Assembly: GCA_015501055.1 (NCBI GenBank)
Contig: JADNYV010000004.1
Span: 1 to 64,000 of the forward strand
DNA length: 64,000 bases
Direction of reading: 5' to 3'
Source: Mucidula mucida
Taxonomy: Eukaryota; Basidiomycota; Agaricomycetes; Agaricales; Physalacriaceae
The notes under the pieces were generated by a model. That model ran no database searches and had not been told where the DNA came from. It worked only from the letters and a program-made list of their open reading frames with translations. The position numbers and the translations under genes are program-made. Positions 35,940 to 48,197 of this stretch are shown piece by piece. The first letter of the stretch is position 1. Each line of letters opens with the position of its first letter.

Positions 35940-37769
35940 TTATGCACTTCCCAGTGCGATATCCAACCACTCCTTGAATATCATTCTGTAGAGCTCTAGA
36001 TTCTCCTGGGTTTGCCACCTACGACCCGTTGACCATAGCATATCCAAGCGCCCAGCGTACTGCCAGCAAATCGGAACCAACAGCGGATGCGTCACGCGAA
36101 TAGAATGACACTGCTCCAAGACACTAAGCTCGCTAGACAGCTCACCAGTACCAGGAACGAAGGGAGTCATTATATCCATAGCACTGTAGTCTCCAATAGA
36201 CGAAAGCATCGGAACGCGCATATGGTATATCGAATCTTCGTGCTTTCCAGCATCGAGGGCAGCTTGACGATCAACTTCACGCTGGAACACAGCGGTAAAG
36301 TCTGCCTGCTCGAGCGTTGTTAGCTTCTCGTATCGAGGATCGGAATGCTCGCGACTGACCGGTGCGCTTTTAGCGACAGTATGACTCATTTGGACGACAC
36401 CATCCCAGATGATGGCCCGTGATGTATCACGGACGACTTTAGCGTTCGCTCTATCATAGACTATCGCTTTGCGCATGGTGTTCATATCGAAGAGCAGGTC
36501 CGTCCCTTCACAGCCGAATAGAAGAGCACCATCTTGAAGAGTCTTGTAGTTGCCAGGGAGTTTGTGGCGCTAGTGTAAGGTATTCTTAGGTCACAATGGT
36601 CGGGAGTGTAGAACGCTACTTACGTGGTTCATAAAATAGAAACCAAAGAGGAAGTGAGATGCCCGTTCGTACGCCGCAATGTTTGCCTGCGCGACCTCTT
36701 CAGGAGCGTCAGCCGCGCTCTGCAGGGTGTACTCGATTTCGGCAAGAGCCAGTAGAGCGAGCCAAAGATCTGTTACAGTGACACCGTTTGCACGGCACAC
36801 TTCGCGGTATCTTGTAGTCTCGTCCTTGGTGAGAGTAAGACGAACATGTACATTGTTGTGATCGTTTGCTGATGCACTCGTGTTATCAACGATACGTGGT
36901 AGAAAGGGTGCCTGAATGCCCAAAAGTCAATATGAGCAACGACATTAAGTGGAATCATAGAGTGACTGACAAATTCGGCAGGAGGAAGGGGTGCAACTTT
37001 GGCGTCCGGACAATCTTCGAGCGGCATTTGGGCTGCGACAATCAGAGTGGGGGCGAGACGAACAGTCTCCGATCCCCAATCCAGCAATGGGTCTCCCGTG
37101 GAAGGTAATTTCAACTCTTCCAACGTCCAGGTCAAGACGTGCTCCATGAGTTTCATGAGGGATCGCGCGTCAATCCCATTATGAGGAGAGAGATACCTGA
37201 TTCGAATCAGTAAGACTTCTGTAGTCGTATAGCGTCTATCACTCACGTTATGTGCCAATCTCCCGGAGTATCAGAGGAAGGGAAAAGATGCAGTTCAACA
37301 AGATAGTGCCCATCGGCGCAATTCCACCACTTGTCTTCCATCAATAGATCCACCTCCAGGATGGTCTTGGGCTCTTCATGCCAGAAGATAGTCTCCGACA
37401 CCCACTCGTGAATTTCGGCCGACGTAGGTACCGTATATTCGTACCAATAATGATCATCGCGCTTCACTTGGATGGAGGCAATCGATGGTGCCAAATGGCG
37501 CGCTTTCATCCACGACACAGAAAGAGGGCGTTGAAGGTCGGTTTGGGCACGACAAGGATTGAAATGAGCTGTCAGCGTGCCTGCATACATCGTGAAACCT
37601 TCGCCTGCATCACTATCGTCGAAGAAAGTGAGGTCCACTAAGTAAATCTTGAGCTGTAACACACGTACATGAACCATGCAGCCTGAGCCTCTTGACCGTA
37701 TAGCATTCGTTTCCATGTCTTACCATCCGCGGAGGAGAAGGTGAGCTGTTTGGGATCAAGCGCAGGCAT
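35940..37769 (-). CDS. CoA-dependent acyltransferase-like protein (HxxxD type, Tri3-like)
   Basis: Five exons (37769-37669, 37612-37247, 37196-36971, 36911-36624, 36569-35940) splice in phase to 536 residues. The catalytic motif HNGIDA (HxxxD) lies just after a GDWHIT strand, as in chloramphenicol-acetyltransferase-fold enzymes including fungal alcohol and sesquiterpenoid O-acetyltransferases. The upstream segment WYEYTVPTSAEIHEWVSET and the late segment PLLVPICWQYAGRLDM fit the same fold. There is no signal peptide, so it is likely cytosolic. A P450 gene lies 2.8 kb away, which would suit secondary metabolism, but no scaffold-forming synthase is in the window. Substrate cannot be read from sequence. 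Confidence 0.65.
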
Positions 37770-38631
37770 GAGTACACCGGAGGGATGGTCTGGAAGTTGT
37801 TACGGCAAGGATGTTTTATATGGGATCAGGCAGGATTCAGGTGTGTTCAAGATTCTGGCGTTTCTTCCTTCCGTCCCCTGCACGCCGATCAGATATGTTG
37901 CGACCGTCAATCAGAACAAGAGGAACCAGTGCCGAAAACTGGAGAGCTAATCAGCTGCTCGTGACTTTTCGTATTCAAACCTTACTGCGTTTGACACTCG
38001 TTGCAACTGCAGGCGATTTGAAAAGAGTCAGAATTGGCTCGTACCTCCATCGAGTTCGAGATCAAAATATCAGAAGACATGTGAGTTGGACACCAGCAAA
38101 CAATTCGTAACAATGAGCAGAGTGGACGTCGATTCACACGAGTTCCCACAGTCGCCTCACCCCGAAATCTGTTCTACGTGACTGTGACGCAAGCGATTGA
38201 TCGTAATCCACGTGATCGTGCGACTTCGAAGGAATTTACCTTCGTTGGTCCTTCGCGCTCGCCGCTGGTCTCGCTTCCAACTCGCTTTACCAGATGTCTT
38301 CTCAGTTGACAAATTATCTTACGGACCCCACTCCATCTACCATCTTTCACGCAAGCCCTTCTTTTAAGCTGGTACTAAAAAAAAAATCAATGGAACCTAG
38401 ACCGCAGACCGGCTTGTCGCCCGCCGCAATTAACTGACATCTTTTCGACCCTTCAATTCACTTCAAGCGCTGATTCTTGAGTTTGCCGACTGTACCGTAT
38501 CCCCACCTAGTTTTCTCCATCCGAACACCTTGTTCTCAGCTCTGCTTTGAGCGGTCACGACCGAGGAATCACAAGTACTTAAGCCTCTTTTCTGTCTTGC
38601 GCTCGGGGAGGTGCCTTAGAACCTCTCAGAA
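37770..38631. other. Divergent intergenic region
   Basis: An 860-bp gap between two outward-facing genes. It includes a run of ten adenines near 38377-38386 and pyrimidine-rich sequence shortly before the next start codon. No gene is visible. Confidence 0.5.
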
Positions 38632-40215
38632 ATGAGCGTCATCTCTCTCAGTAAGTACTATTTGGAAAACACTACCCTTGGCGTCTCACGATTGCACAGC
38701 TCACGGCCCAGCATTAGTCGGGATATTTCTGGCGTGCATTCTCTATGGCGCTATGCTTGTACAGGTCCTCTCGACGATCCCTTATGCGGTGATTTGGCTT
38801 ATACTTACTCTGAATGTTAGTGCTTTGTTTTCTTCACAAACTACAGCAAGTACGTTGGAATGTTTTGCGTCACGACCGTATTCACCTGATCATGGCAGAG
38901 ACGCATTGTGGTTCAAGTCCTACGTGAGTGACTTCAGACAGCGTCGAGTAATCCTCCGATTTAACTGCTTGTTCGCCACGCAGGTCGTTCTACTGTTGAT
39001 CACGGACACTCTAAGGTGCAGCTGTCCTATGAAATCCTGCCTGTCGTCTGAATAACTCTCAGCACCGTCCTCGCTATGTGGTGGATTTACAATCTGTTGG
39101 TCAATAACTTCCGTTAGTTTCCGATCTCATAACCTCAACTTCCGCCTCATGTCTCGTTTATCAGAGGACCTTGCCGCATTTGCCACGGCGGACTGGTGTA
39201 CGTGCTTCGTATACCTGTCCTGGAAGATTCTAACATAATTCCCTCAGTGCTTGCAGCCGGTATGATACCTATCTCCTCCATCGAGCACAACTTACGTTTG
39301 TCCTGGCCAAGACCCTGCGCTTGTCGTAAGCATATTTTCACTCCACAATCCTTTTTCGTGTTAATGCCTTGCAAGGGAATAACCGGGACCTTGTGCCAAC
39401 TTTTTTTTCGCGTATCGCATCAAGATACTCACAGGAAGCTCGTGGCTAGGATACGGCATCGCCACGCTTTCTGTGGCATCCGGCCTCTGCGCCATTGGGT
39501 CTGGGATTGCTGTTAGTTGGGTCAAGTTTCTCGCCGATTTCGACAAATTTCAAGCTATTGGCTGTCTGTGGTTGGGTCTGACTGCCCTAGTCGACATTCT
39601 GATTACAGTGATTGTCTCCTCGTTCCTCGTGAGTTCCTATTCCCTGTCTTGCATGTTTTCATCCATTTCGTTAGCATCAACGAAGGCAGGGTTTAGAAAA
39701 ACAAAGCAGCTGCTGAACCGCATTGTGCGAGGTTTGTTTCAGCGCTCAGTAAGAGGAGATTTGGACTTATGCGCCTTCAAAGTCACCATTGCGAACGGCC
39801 TCATGACTACCGTCTTTGCTATCGTTGAACTAAGCTTGTATGTGGGAAAGGTGGGTTTTTCCCCTTCCTCATTCCATGCGCTTAAGTGATTACTTGTATA
39901 CAGCCTGATACCGGTTTACACATCGGCTTCAGTTTCGTCCTCGTGCGTTACTCTGTGCGATACGTATCTGTCAAATCTGACCTTCATTCAAGCCTAAACT
40001 GTACTGCAACTCGGTGATGTCTAGTAAGTATTTTGTAGAGCGACGTTGCTGTTCATCTCATCTCATCTTACACAGGCTTGAATGCGCGTATGCCACGCGG
40101 TGCATCATCTATGGTCCAGGACGAGCACATTGCCGTGACAGATCCAAGTTTTCAGGTTTGCACGCTCTCACTCATCCCAGTTCGCCCGACTTATTCAGCA
40201 TCTGTAGCATCCTGA
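38632..40215 (+). CDS. DUF6534-family seven-helix membrane protein (1)
   Basis: A basidiomycete-expanded family of unknown function with several transmembrane helices. Recognisable parts are ALVGIFLACILYGAMLVQ, LAMWWIYNLLVNNF, the helix after AYRIKILTGSSWLGYGIATL, FQAIGCLWLGLTALVDILIT, GFRKTKQLLNRIVR and ANGLMTTVFAIVELSLY. The tail has LYCNSVMSSLNARMPRG, the family's LNxR signature. More than ten short introns are needed. At 39401-39408 a run of eight T breaks the frame; seven T would keep CQLFFAYRIK in frame. The 42-bp intron near 39634 is inferred. Confidence 0.75.
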
Positions 40216-40553
40216 TCAGACCGAGGCCAGCCGACCAGACGTATGGTTTCTAATCAACTCACCGAATAGATTACTCATGATGATTCCTCAACAGCTCTTC
40301 ATTCAAGTTGATACAGAGCGACACGAGATGTACGATTTCAACAAACAAAGGGAATGGGAAGATACCTCTCCGGAGCCTGCCCAAAAAGCGCGACCGATGG
40401 CAGTTTGAAAAATAGCAGTTCAAGATAAATTGATAGGGACCCGTAAAATCGCCGTACATTCAAGTTGTTACCAAATTTTCGAGAAGTGTTAAACTCCACC
40501 GGGTCTGTGCCGACTGTACGTCTACAACGGGACATTTCAAGTCGTAAGCATAT
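40216..40553. other. Convergent intergenic region
   Basis: 3' flanks of the DUF6534 gene and the P450 gene. No gene is visible. Confidence 0.5.
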
Positions 40554-42418
40554 TCAGCGGAACTTCGCAAAAGCGCGCAAGTTACGGCCCTGGTACACGG
40601 GCACAAGATATTCCTTGTAGTGCGCAAAGTCGTTCTGTCTGTCACTTGGTAAGCGCCAAGCGGAATAAATGTGTGCACACCACAATTGATTCACTTACGT
40701 CGTATCATAGATCTCCAGGTCCAGAAGCCGAAATACATTCCCGAAGATGAGGTATAGTTCAGCCCACGCAAGGTTGAGGCCAGAGCACATCCTTGTTCCA
40801 CGTGAGAAGGCGACGAGAGAGCTGTCTAGCTCATTCGCGTTCTCAGTCAGCCAGCGATCGGGATTGAAATGTTTCGGGTTCTCGAAGATCTCTGGGTTGT
40901 TGTGAACGAAGCTAGCGGCCATGGAGACGTCGACCTGCCCAAAGCAGTTTCGTAAATGGGCGAATCCGGACAACAAGAGACAAGACCTACACCGGCGGGC
41001 ACCGTATAACCCGAGATCCGCATACGTTGTTGTACCACTCGAGGAAGAGGCGTCACGACGCCATTGGACATTCGAAGAGACTCCTTGATGAAAGCGGTCT
41101 TTGTACCAACGTCAGTTACAGAAAGGAGATGGAGTTGGATGTGTACCAAGTACGGCAGGTTCTCCAGCGCTTGAAGCGGGAAGGGTTGGGTTTTATCAGG
41201 CCACGCTTCATCAAGTTCAGCTCGCAGCTTGCGGTAGATCACCTTATCGTTTAGTGCGTGGAACACGCCAACGTAACAAGTGTTTCCAACGGTATCACTA
41301 CCGGCCTCAATTAAGAGCATAGCCTAGAAGTATTCACATCTGGCACGATGGGAAAGCCTCGAACATACCTCATCAAGCAAAGAGCTTTTCGATGGCCGTG
41401 CATGTTTGTCCGTCGATGGATGTAACAGGTGGTGATAGATAATCTCGTGGTCACTTTGCTTCGCATTCTCGTTTTCAAGAAAGCTATCGATCTGATGGGT
41501 GAGCATGTCACGCAGCTCTAGATTCGCGCGCAGGAGAGGGTCCAATCGCAACACAATGAAATCCGGCAAATTCATCAGAACGAGAGGAAGGGTCGGAAAC
41601 CATTTCCAGACCCAGAGATTTTTTATCTGTGTGGCAATATTCACAAGAAGTTGATGCCGGAAACCCGGAGCATCTAGACAGCCAAAAGATTGTCCGAAAC
41701 AGTAGGAGGCTATAACCTCCAATGCGACTGCTCGGAATGCAAAATATAGGTCAAGCGGTTCATCAGGTGTTTCGGAAAGTTTGTGCACGAGTTTGTCAAC
41801 CTGAAAAAAAGATTCTTTCAGCTACAAGGTGACCATGAGCAAGCAAAATACCCACATTAGCTTGAAGTACAGATTCTAATTGCAATACGGCACGTCGATG
41901 GAAGAAAGGCGACAAGAGTTCGCGCCTCACACGGTGTTTGTGAGGATCAGTGAATCCGAAAGACGCTTCGGTGAAGTAGAAGCACTTGTAGAAAAACGGT
42001 TCCTTCGTAAGAGCAATCCCAGTCCTATAGATATCCGCGTATGCCCGTCTGTCGTTAAAATGTAGCTGGCGCCTATGAGTAATTGTATGGGCATCAGAAC
42101 ACGACCTACCGAGTTCGGCCCATATCTAATGACCGGACCTAGATGGACAAGTTAGCTCGAAACGTTGACTGCCATAGTGAGCTTACCATAAACGGAATGT
42201 AGACGTTCTAGCTGTGATAGCATCTCTCCCCCAAGAATCACATCGTAGTAGAAGCGATATATACTCGACGCAGCGGCGAGTTTAGGGCCAGGAAAGTCCG
42301 CCAGTGGATGAAGATAGAGTCGATAGAATACGGTGCATACTTGATATGTTAAACCAAGAGAGAGGACAGAGAGTAAAACTGTCGACAACGCGTCGGTGGG
42401 CAGAGGAGACGGCCACAT
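40554..42418 (-). CDS. Cytochrome P450 (CYP58/trichodiene-oxygenase-like group)
   Basis: A membrane-anchored monooxygenase. The ATG at 42418 gives an N-terminal helix ([17 protein letters not shown]) followed by [18 protein letters not shown], the usual hinge. I-helix AGSDTVG, K-helix ESLR (ExxR), the PDRW motif and heme loop [10 protein letters not shown] are intact. The C-terminus ends [18 protein letters not shown]. Seven or eight exons splice in frame; introns were confirmed at the [34 protein letters not shown] and YDTT/QNDFAHY junctions. The FPGPKLAAA hinge is typical of CYP58-like enzymes that oxidise sesquiterpenes, but substrate is not inferable. Upstream in-frame ATGs exist. Confidence 0.88.
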
Positions 42419-42896
42419 AGCATGGGAAGCACAGGTTGCCGGCAGCGTTCCATTTTCCTTTTGAAGTTGACATTCTAAAGGCTCCGTCGAGTTGAATACA
42501 TCAAGGGTCCGCGGCGATTCGAAGGTCTTGCCTAACACGACCAAGCAAGTCCGCGCTAAAATAAAATTCACTAAGGTCTTTTTGATTTTCGCCCAAGTCT
42601 TCCAGGTGAGTATTCCCTCTCCTACTTATGTCCTGTTCATGATGCTATTTTGTAATTTGCGTTCGAATGCTGCCGCTCTCATACCAAAGGGACCACCCGC
42701 CAGTGCGTCCTGGGACTGGCAGTTTGAGACAATCTACTTTTTCTGACATTCATCGCTTTTTTCGTCAACATCGCGCTTACCCATTTCCTCAGGCTCCCAA
42801 GCATCCATAATTGTGACCGATTTTGTTCGTAATTGCGTCGTGTTCGCCGTGTTTGTATCCTGTCGAATTAGTAACACTTGTTTTTCTCTTACCATC
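42419..42896. other. Divergent intergenic region
   Basis: Shared promoter zone of the P450 gene and the TUG/UBX4-like gene. No other gene is visible. Confidence 0.5.
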
Positions 42897-43877
42897 ATGT
42901 CCGAAGCCGAAGCCTCCTCCTCATTACCTGCAGCGGCGTCAAACGACATTGAGCAGACGCTATCCGCATTGGCACCGGCAGAGCCATCGTTCAAGGTTTA
43001 TAAACCATCAGACGTCACTTCAGCCGCGCCTGCGCGTACGTGGCCCATCTGCTCAATCAGCAAGTGACCAACAGAGTTACAGCCTTGCCCGATGACTACT
43101 TTACGCCAACTGCCGCTGACCTGAGGGCTGCACAAACGCAGCTCGCCGCACGCACGCAAGCTTTGACGAATGCCCCTTTGAAATTGAAGGCCACAAGGGA
43201 GGCTGAGGAGAAGGCGAAGCAGGATCGGTGGCCCACAGTGCGTGTTTCTTGTTTGTGGTTATGGCTCGACGTTGACAACATATCAGACAACAATCCGGAT
43301 ACGTTTTACGGATCGAACACAACTCGAGAAGACTTTCCCATCCTCAAACAAGATCAGAACCGTCTATGCATTTGTTAGAGAATTACTGCGAGAAGACGTC
43401 AAACCCATCAAATTCGTACTATGTAACTATTATCACGATCTCTTTTACTTGTTGACTCACTGGAGTCCCAGACCAACCACCGAAACGCGACTTGAAAGTG
43501 TCAGATCCCAAAGTGCGCGATCAGACTCTCGTTCAACTACAATTGGCACCTTCTTCTGTCCTCCTTCTACGGTTCGAAGACGAATCATTAAACAGTCAGT
43601 TCGCGTTCATCGTTATAGGATGGGTATTTAACACTGTCATAGTGTCAACTGTGCCTGCACCTCTCATAGGGACAGTACTGTCCCAGGCCATCGACATGCC
43701 GAAGCCTATTGTGATAGAGGATAAACCGTCATCCAAAGCAGGTTCTCAGAAGGACTCGAAATCATCCCTAGGCCCCTCGGTCGAGAAGAAGATTCCCAAG
43801 TGGTTCAAGGCAGGATTAAGTTCGTGTGAATTTCTCTCAGATCTATCTCAAGTTACTTACTGTTTGCAGAGAAATAG
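42897..43877 (+). CDS. TUG/ASPSCR1-UBX4-like p97 cofactor
   Basis: An adaptor of the Cdc48/p97 ATPase. About six exons. An Ala/Ser-rich start is followed by a coiled coil (LPDDYFTPTAADLRAAQTQL to EAEEKAKQDRWP). A UBX-like domain has TIRIRFTDRTQLEKTFPSS, VYAFVRELLREDVKPIKFVL, the PPKRDLKVSD loop and QLQLAPSSVLLLRFED. The tail is KKIPKWFKAGLKK with stop at 43875. These match fungal Ubx4/TUG proteins. The first intron (43036-43082, 47 bp) is needed to join APA to LPDDYF. It sits between a divergent P450 and a convergent UBA4. Confidence 0.85.
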
Positions 43878-44148
43878 CAAGGCGGCTTGATCATGCACTA
43901 CCCAATGCACTACCAGAATGACATATACCGGACACCTGGTAACATCTATGGTCAGACAACGTAGCAGTCGAAAATCAAAGGCAGTACAACTGCTGAGCAT
44001 GTTCAGATCTTGATCAAGTATTCCCTAAAAAACTCGCCACAGTGTACCAACCCCAACCACACCTAGAACCGTCTCTCCAGAGCTCACTTTGTTCTGGCAC
44101 TGCTGCGTGCATAGGAAAAACATTACAGTATCATAATACATCGCTGTA

Positions 44149-45653
44149 TCAGTACACAGGAAACGTACCGTCTATAGTCTTCGACCATGCATGAAGACCA
44201 CCGACGACATCTTTGACAATGACACTAGGGTCGTTCCGAACGGAACGCAAGGCGTCAGCGCCGATCTGAGAATCGTTCCCCAGTCGACAGACGACATAAG
44301 TGTCGCCAGTGGGCGGTAGATGAGTTAGAGGGTCTGCAACGAGCTCCTTCAAAGGGATGTCTGGAAACGCTGATGTGGACACGATACTCACAATGTGCAA
44401 TGCAAAACTCACTGATAGATCCCGGAAGAGCACATATACCAAATTCAGTACGTGGTCGAACATCGATGATGTTGATTGGCCCTTTGACAGCCTTTCCAAA
44501 GTCATGAATGGATACGCGCGCAGATTCTGTGCCCACTGACAGCCCTCTACTCACCCAGTCTGGCGTTGGGCCTCCACAGAATTGGATATAATCGATATCC
44601 TTGATAGTACCAACTTTCTGACCCTCCCTCCCACACGCGGGACAGCCTTCTTTACGCGTCCTGAGCTTTATGTTACGAAACATGGGTACACCCAGCGCCG
44701 AGAAGATGAGCATGGATGGTTTCTCGTCGCGCGGGAGGCCAGTCGCAATTTTTATCGCTTCGAGAGCTTGCATATTGCCGATGATGCCAGTTACAACGCC
44801 TAGGATACCAGTCTCCTCGCATGTACCGACAGTTTCGGGAGCAGGCGGCGTCGGAAAGAGACACCGGTAACAAGGTGTGGAAGGGGTGAGGTTGTATACG
44901 CAGAGTTGACCTTCGAACTTTTGGGCTGCGCCACTGACGAGAGGTTTCCCTAGCGCGACTGCCGTGTCGGAAAGAAGATAACGCGTGGGTGCATTATCCG
45001 TACAATCGAGGATGATATCGTAGGGCCCAAGAAGAGACAAAGCGTTTTGGGACGTGAGAGCTTCAGTGATCACATCCAGTGTTAGATGAGAGTTTACTCT
45101 AAGAAGAAAAATAAGTTAACAGCGTTTGTGACTGCTGAAGTAACATACCTTCGCAACGATTGCGCTGCAGATTCGGCCTTGGGCGTGCCAACTGTTGACT
45201 CGTTGTGGAGAATCTGCCGTTGTAGATTGGAAACTTCAACCGTGTCATGGTCAATGATGCCTATTCTGCCTGTCTTGGATGAGTAAATATCGCACGAGTC
45301 CCTTCAAACCTGCCGCACCAAATCCAGCAGCGCCTAGATACTGCAAGGCTGGGCAGCCCAGGCCGCCAGCACCGACGACAACGACGGAGGAACCCTGTAA
45401 TTTGAGCTGTCCTGTTCTTGGTCGCGGTCAGAACCAAGTCTGCTATAGAAACACGTTCTACACCTTCAAGACCGAAGCCATCGAGGATCATCTGTCTGCC
45501 ATAGCGTCGATAGTCGTCGAGCGGAAGCTGGCCCTGCATGACGTGCGAAGACAAAGACGCGATCGCAGTTGTGCACTGTTTGCTCTTCGAAGTTCTAGTT
45601 GAAGCCGAGCGCCACCGCGAGCCTTTTTGCCCAGTTACGTGTTGTGCATGCAT
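44149..45653 (-). CDS. UBA4: E1-like activating enzyme with rhodanese domain (UBA4/MOCS3)
   Basis: Activates Urm1 for tRNA thiolation and can serve the molybdenum-cofactor pathway. The adenylation domain has [12 protein letters not shown], the nucleotide loop [37 protein letters not shown] and [16 protein letters not shown]. The zinc pairs CYRC and CPAC bracket the domain. The C-terminal rhodanese domain has the active-site loop VCRLGNDS and ends with a GGLHAWS motif, close to the stop. Introns after GLE, GAAG, SLR and PGSI splice in phase. The catalytic segment [10 protein letters not shown] is intact. The start at 45653 is 27 bp from the start of the divergent kinase-like gene. Confidence 0.94.
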
Positions 45654-45680
45654 TGAGGTTGAATCAAGCCACGTCGTACC
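45654..45680. promoter_or_regulatory. Very short divergent spacer between UBA4 and kinase-like gene
   Basis: Only 27 bp lie between the two ATGs. The promoters must overlap the opposite gene's first exon, or one start is misplaced. Confidence 0.35.
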
Positions 45681-46844
45681 ATGTTGGCCTCCCTGACCTT
45701 TGCAGCATTCCTAATCTTGCTCCTCGTATGGCGCCGTAGTTGTGTTTGCCTTGGCGTCATCCGCACTGCCATTTATTGGAAGATCCGCTCCTGGGCATGA
45801 AACTACCCACTCGCTTCAGCATGCCCCGACCTCTGGTACGCTGGGGATCCCAATGATCGCCAATTGTTTCTACAAGAAAAGATTCGCCTCATACGCATCT
45901 GGACCTTTCTCCGTCCGTTCTTCGCCTCACAAGGTTATGACCTCTTCCTCAACAAGGAGCCAAGTAATGTTTCTGGCCGCTTGTTGCCTGTCAGTCCCCG
46001 CGGCAGCCAAAATCCCGGTCATCCTTTCGCACAGAACTATTACCGCGACGATTTCTCTTTCTTTGTACGTGGTCGACGGGATGGCCTCATGTCAAGTGAT
46101 TGTTGCATGTAGTCGTACGCTTTCAGCGCCGCTCTCCACGTCCTTCAGCTGGGGGCTCCGCTACAAGGGCAGCCTTCTATACCGTCGGTGAGATCGTCCG
46201 CTACGGACAAGCATTTTTCGAAGTCTGTTTGCTCCTTTCTTGATTTGCGTACTAATATTATGTTGATACCCCAGGCTGTGCACTTCTTGCATGCCCATCA
46301 CATTGCACACGGTGACATTAGTGGACAGAACATTGTCATGGACGTGGCAGCACCCGAAGGGCCCACCCGTATTATTACGGTGGCCTCCGCGGCGCCGACC
46401 GCAAATATGCTTCATTGATTTCGAGACCACGCTCATTGTATCAGATGACGAGGACATGACTTCTCTCGAGCCGGCTTATCGCCGGGACCTACATGATCTG
46501 GCTAGAACGTTGGAACCAAACCTTCGCGTGAGTCGATCTTCGTTCACTACAAACAGATTGCCTCATGCATCTGATAGTGTGCCGAGGACATGCTGCCAGG
46601 CCTCGTGTCTCTCTTGGACGACATGCAAATGCTGGATTTACCTCTGACCGCACCGGTGGCGTTGGCTCGGTACCAAGATATATGCAAAAATCTGCCTGAC
46701 ACCGTCCTCAATCGTCCAGTGCAAGCTGTCTCATATAATCATGGTATGCTGCTCGCGCTGCCAAGACTCATGTTGTACTACTTATCTCCAGGCAAATTTA
46801 GGTATCGCGACCGTGATCCTGTAATCTTGTCCTCGGTGCTCTGA
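45681..46844 (+). CDS. Basidiomycete protein-kinase-like protein with altered DFG
   Basis: The core reads FFEAVHFLHAHHIAHGDISG with QN, then IVMDV, and YxFIDFETTLIVSD. This is the C-lobe of a kinase-like fold in which HRD is HGD and DFG is DFE, while the catalytic Asp and Asn remain. The N-terminus has a hydrophobic segment (LTFAAFLILLLVW) that could anchor it in a membrane. A conserved segment PDLWYAGDPNDRQLFLQEKI precedes the kinase core. The reading changes frame by one base near 46406-46410, where TATTGC appears to be TATGC, just before FIDFETT. Such proteins are expanded in mushrooms; activity is uncertain. The ATG at 45681 is tentative. Confidence 0.6.
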
Positions 46845-47303
46845 AAGCTCAATGGTCATATTGAATCATGAATTGAGGCTGCGTTGTGGCATTCTTCGAG
46901 CGCGGTAACAAGCTTAAAAACGCCGTTCAATTGTCTTCTCCATTGACAGTGCTCGGGCAGCTTGTGTTTCCTGCCCTGAAGTCCCCAATCCAACACTGGT
47001 CACTTAATGCGCGAAATTCAAGAGCTCCCTAGAATCTTCTTTAGTCCGGCTTGTTCAGTTGGGAGGTACGCTAAAAGTCAGGGTGCTTCGCAAAGCCCAA
47101 AACTCGGGCACTGCTAGACACGGCGTCTTATTGCTTGCTTTATGTCTTGAATACCATTGTATTGATCTGTCCAAATATTACAACAGACCATTCGTAAGAT
47201 GACGGAGAGCCTGCAGCTGGGGTTCGCAGTCCTGGTGCGTACCAGAGGAGGCGTCGAATGTGCCGACGTCACGTGTGACCGATGGGCCCTACTTCCTGCC
47301 ACC
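46845..47303. other. Intergenic upstream of APC10-like gene
   Basis: Presumed promoter of the APC10-like gene. No further gene is visible. Confidence 0.45.
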
Positions 47304-48197
47304 ATGGATCCTACTGGAAACATGCCAGATGCTCAAGATGCTGCGACTAGCGGTATACCTCCGCCACCACTTGATGAGGCGAATCTCAATGCGCCGTTTC
47401 TGCTCTCTGGCAAGCCAAACACGACTACTCTGATGCGACGGTATTGACGAGATCACAGCCGTCAAACACCCGCCTACCCTACCATGGCCGGACATCTCTG
47501 GACGCGCCAAATGGTCTGTGTCATCTGCCAAATTTGGTTTTGGTGTCGAATGTCTACGCGATGGAGATCCAGACACTTTCTGGCAGTATGCATGTGTTCT
47601 ACAAACCCGAGTGGCTAACAGAACCTCAGCATAGCTCTGACGGACCACAACCGCACTTTATAACCATTGAATTTCCGCGAAAGGTCCTGTACAGGTACGA
47701 GTCTGGTCTTGAGAATCACCTAGTATTGACGTCGTCTCAAAGAAACTAAGTATCTATCTGTGCCATCCTCAAGACGATTCTTATACACCTTCGACGCTTG
47801 CTATCCGTGCTGGAACAGGCGCTAGTGACTTGCAGGATGTGCGAATAATCACTCTCGAAAAGCCGGATGGCTGGATAACATTCGACGTCTCATCAGAACC
47901 GAATGAGGATGGGGATGGCCTGTAAGAGCGCGTCTTTTCTCGCCCAATTACTTCATTCAAAACTTCTAACAGCAAACCCGTTAAAGCCTACGTTCTGCAA
48001 ATCATCGTAATGTCGAATCATCAGAGCGGCAAAGACACGCATGTTCGCGGCTTGCGCGTCTTGGGCCCTATGGAGTTCGTGTCATGCTCTTTATGCTCTC
48101 CCACATCTGATGCTCATGTGCAGAGAGACCGATCCCTTCAAGAAGATGTCTTTCTGTTAAGTCACCAGATTACCGCATGTACGCGGGCATTCGGTGA
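47304..48197 (+). CDS. DOC1: Anaphase-promoting complex subunit APC10/DOC1, with apparent frame breaks
   Basis: Substrate-recognition subunit of the APC/C ubiquitin ligase. The DOC beta-jellyroll is clear: AKWSVSSAKFGFGVECLRDG, DPDTFW, SDGPQPHFITIEFPRKV, KLSIYLCHPQDDSYTPSTLA, RAGTGASDLQDVRIITLEKP and GKDTHVRGLRVLGP. The gene should end MYAGIR, the C-terminal IR tail that docks on APC3/Cdc27, then TGA at 48195. The ATG at 47304 lies in GCCACCATGG. The conserved reading changes frame without a plausible intron near 47437-47446, near 47749-47752 (three A where four would fit) and near 48155-48165. Because this subunit is normally required for mitosis, I favour sequence indels over loss. Confidence 0.83.

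Noticed and set aside
36911..37196. Apparent frame break in the acyltransferase between VAHIDFWAF and APFLPRIVDN
   Set aside because: A normal 59-bp intron (36912-36970, gtcagt to ttcag) joins the exons in phase, so no lesion is needed.
44521..44580. 28-bp GT-AG intron in UBA4 after TPDW
   Set aside because: It is too short for this genome and the sequence is open and in frame without splicing.
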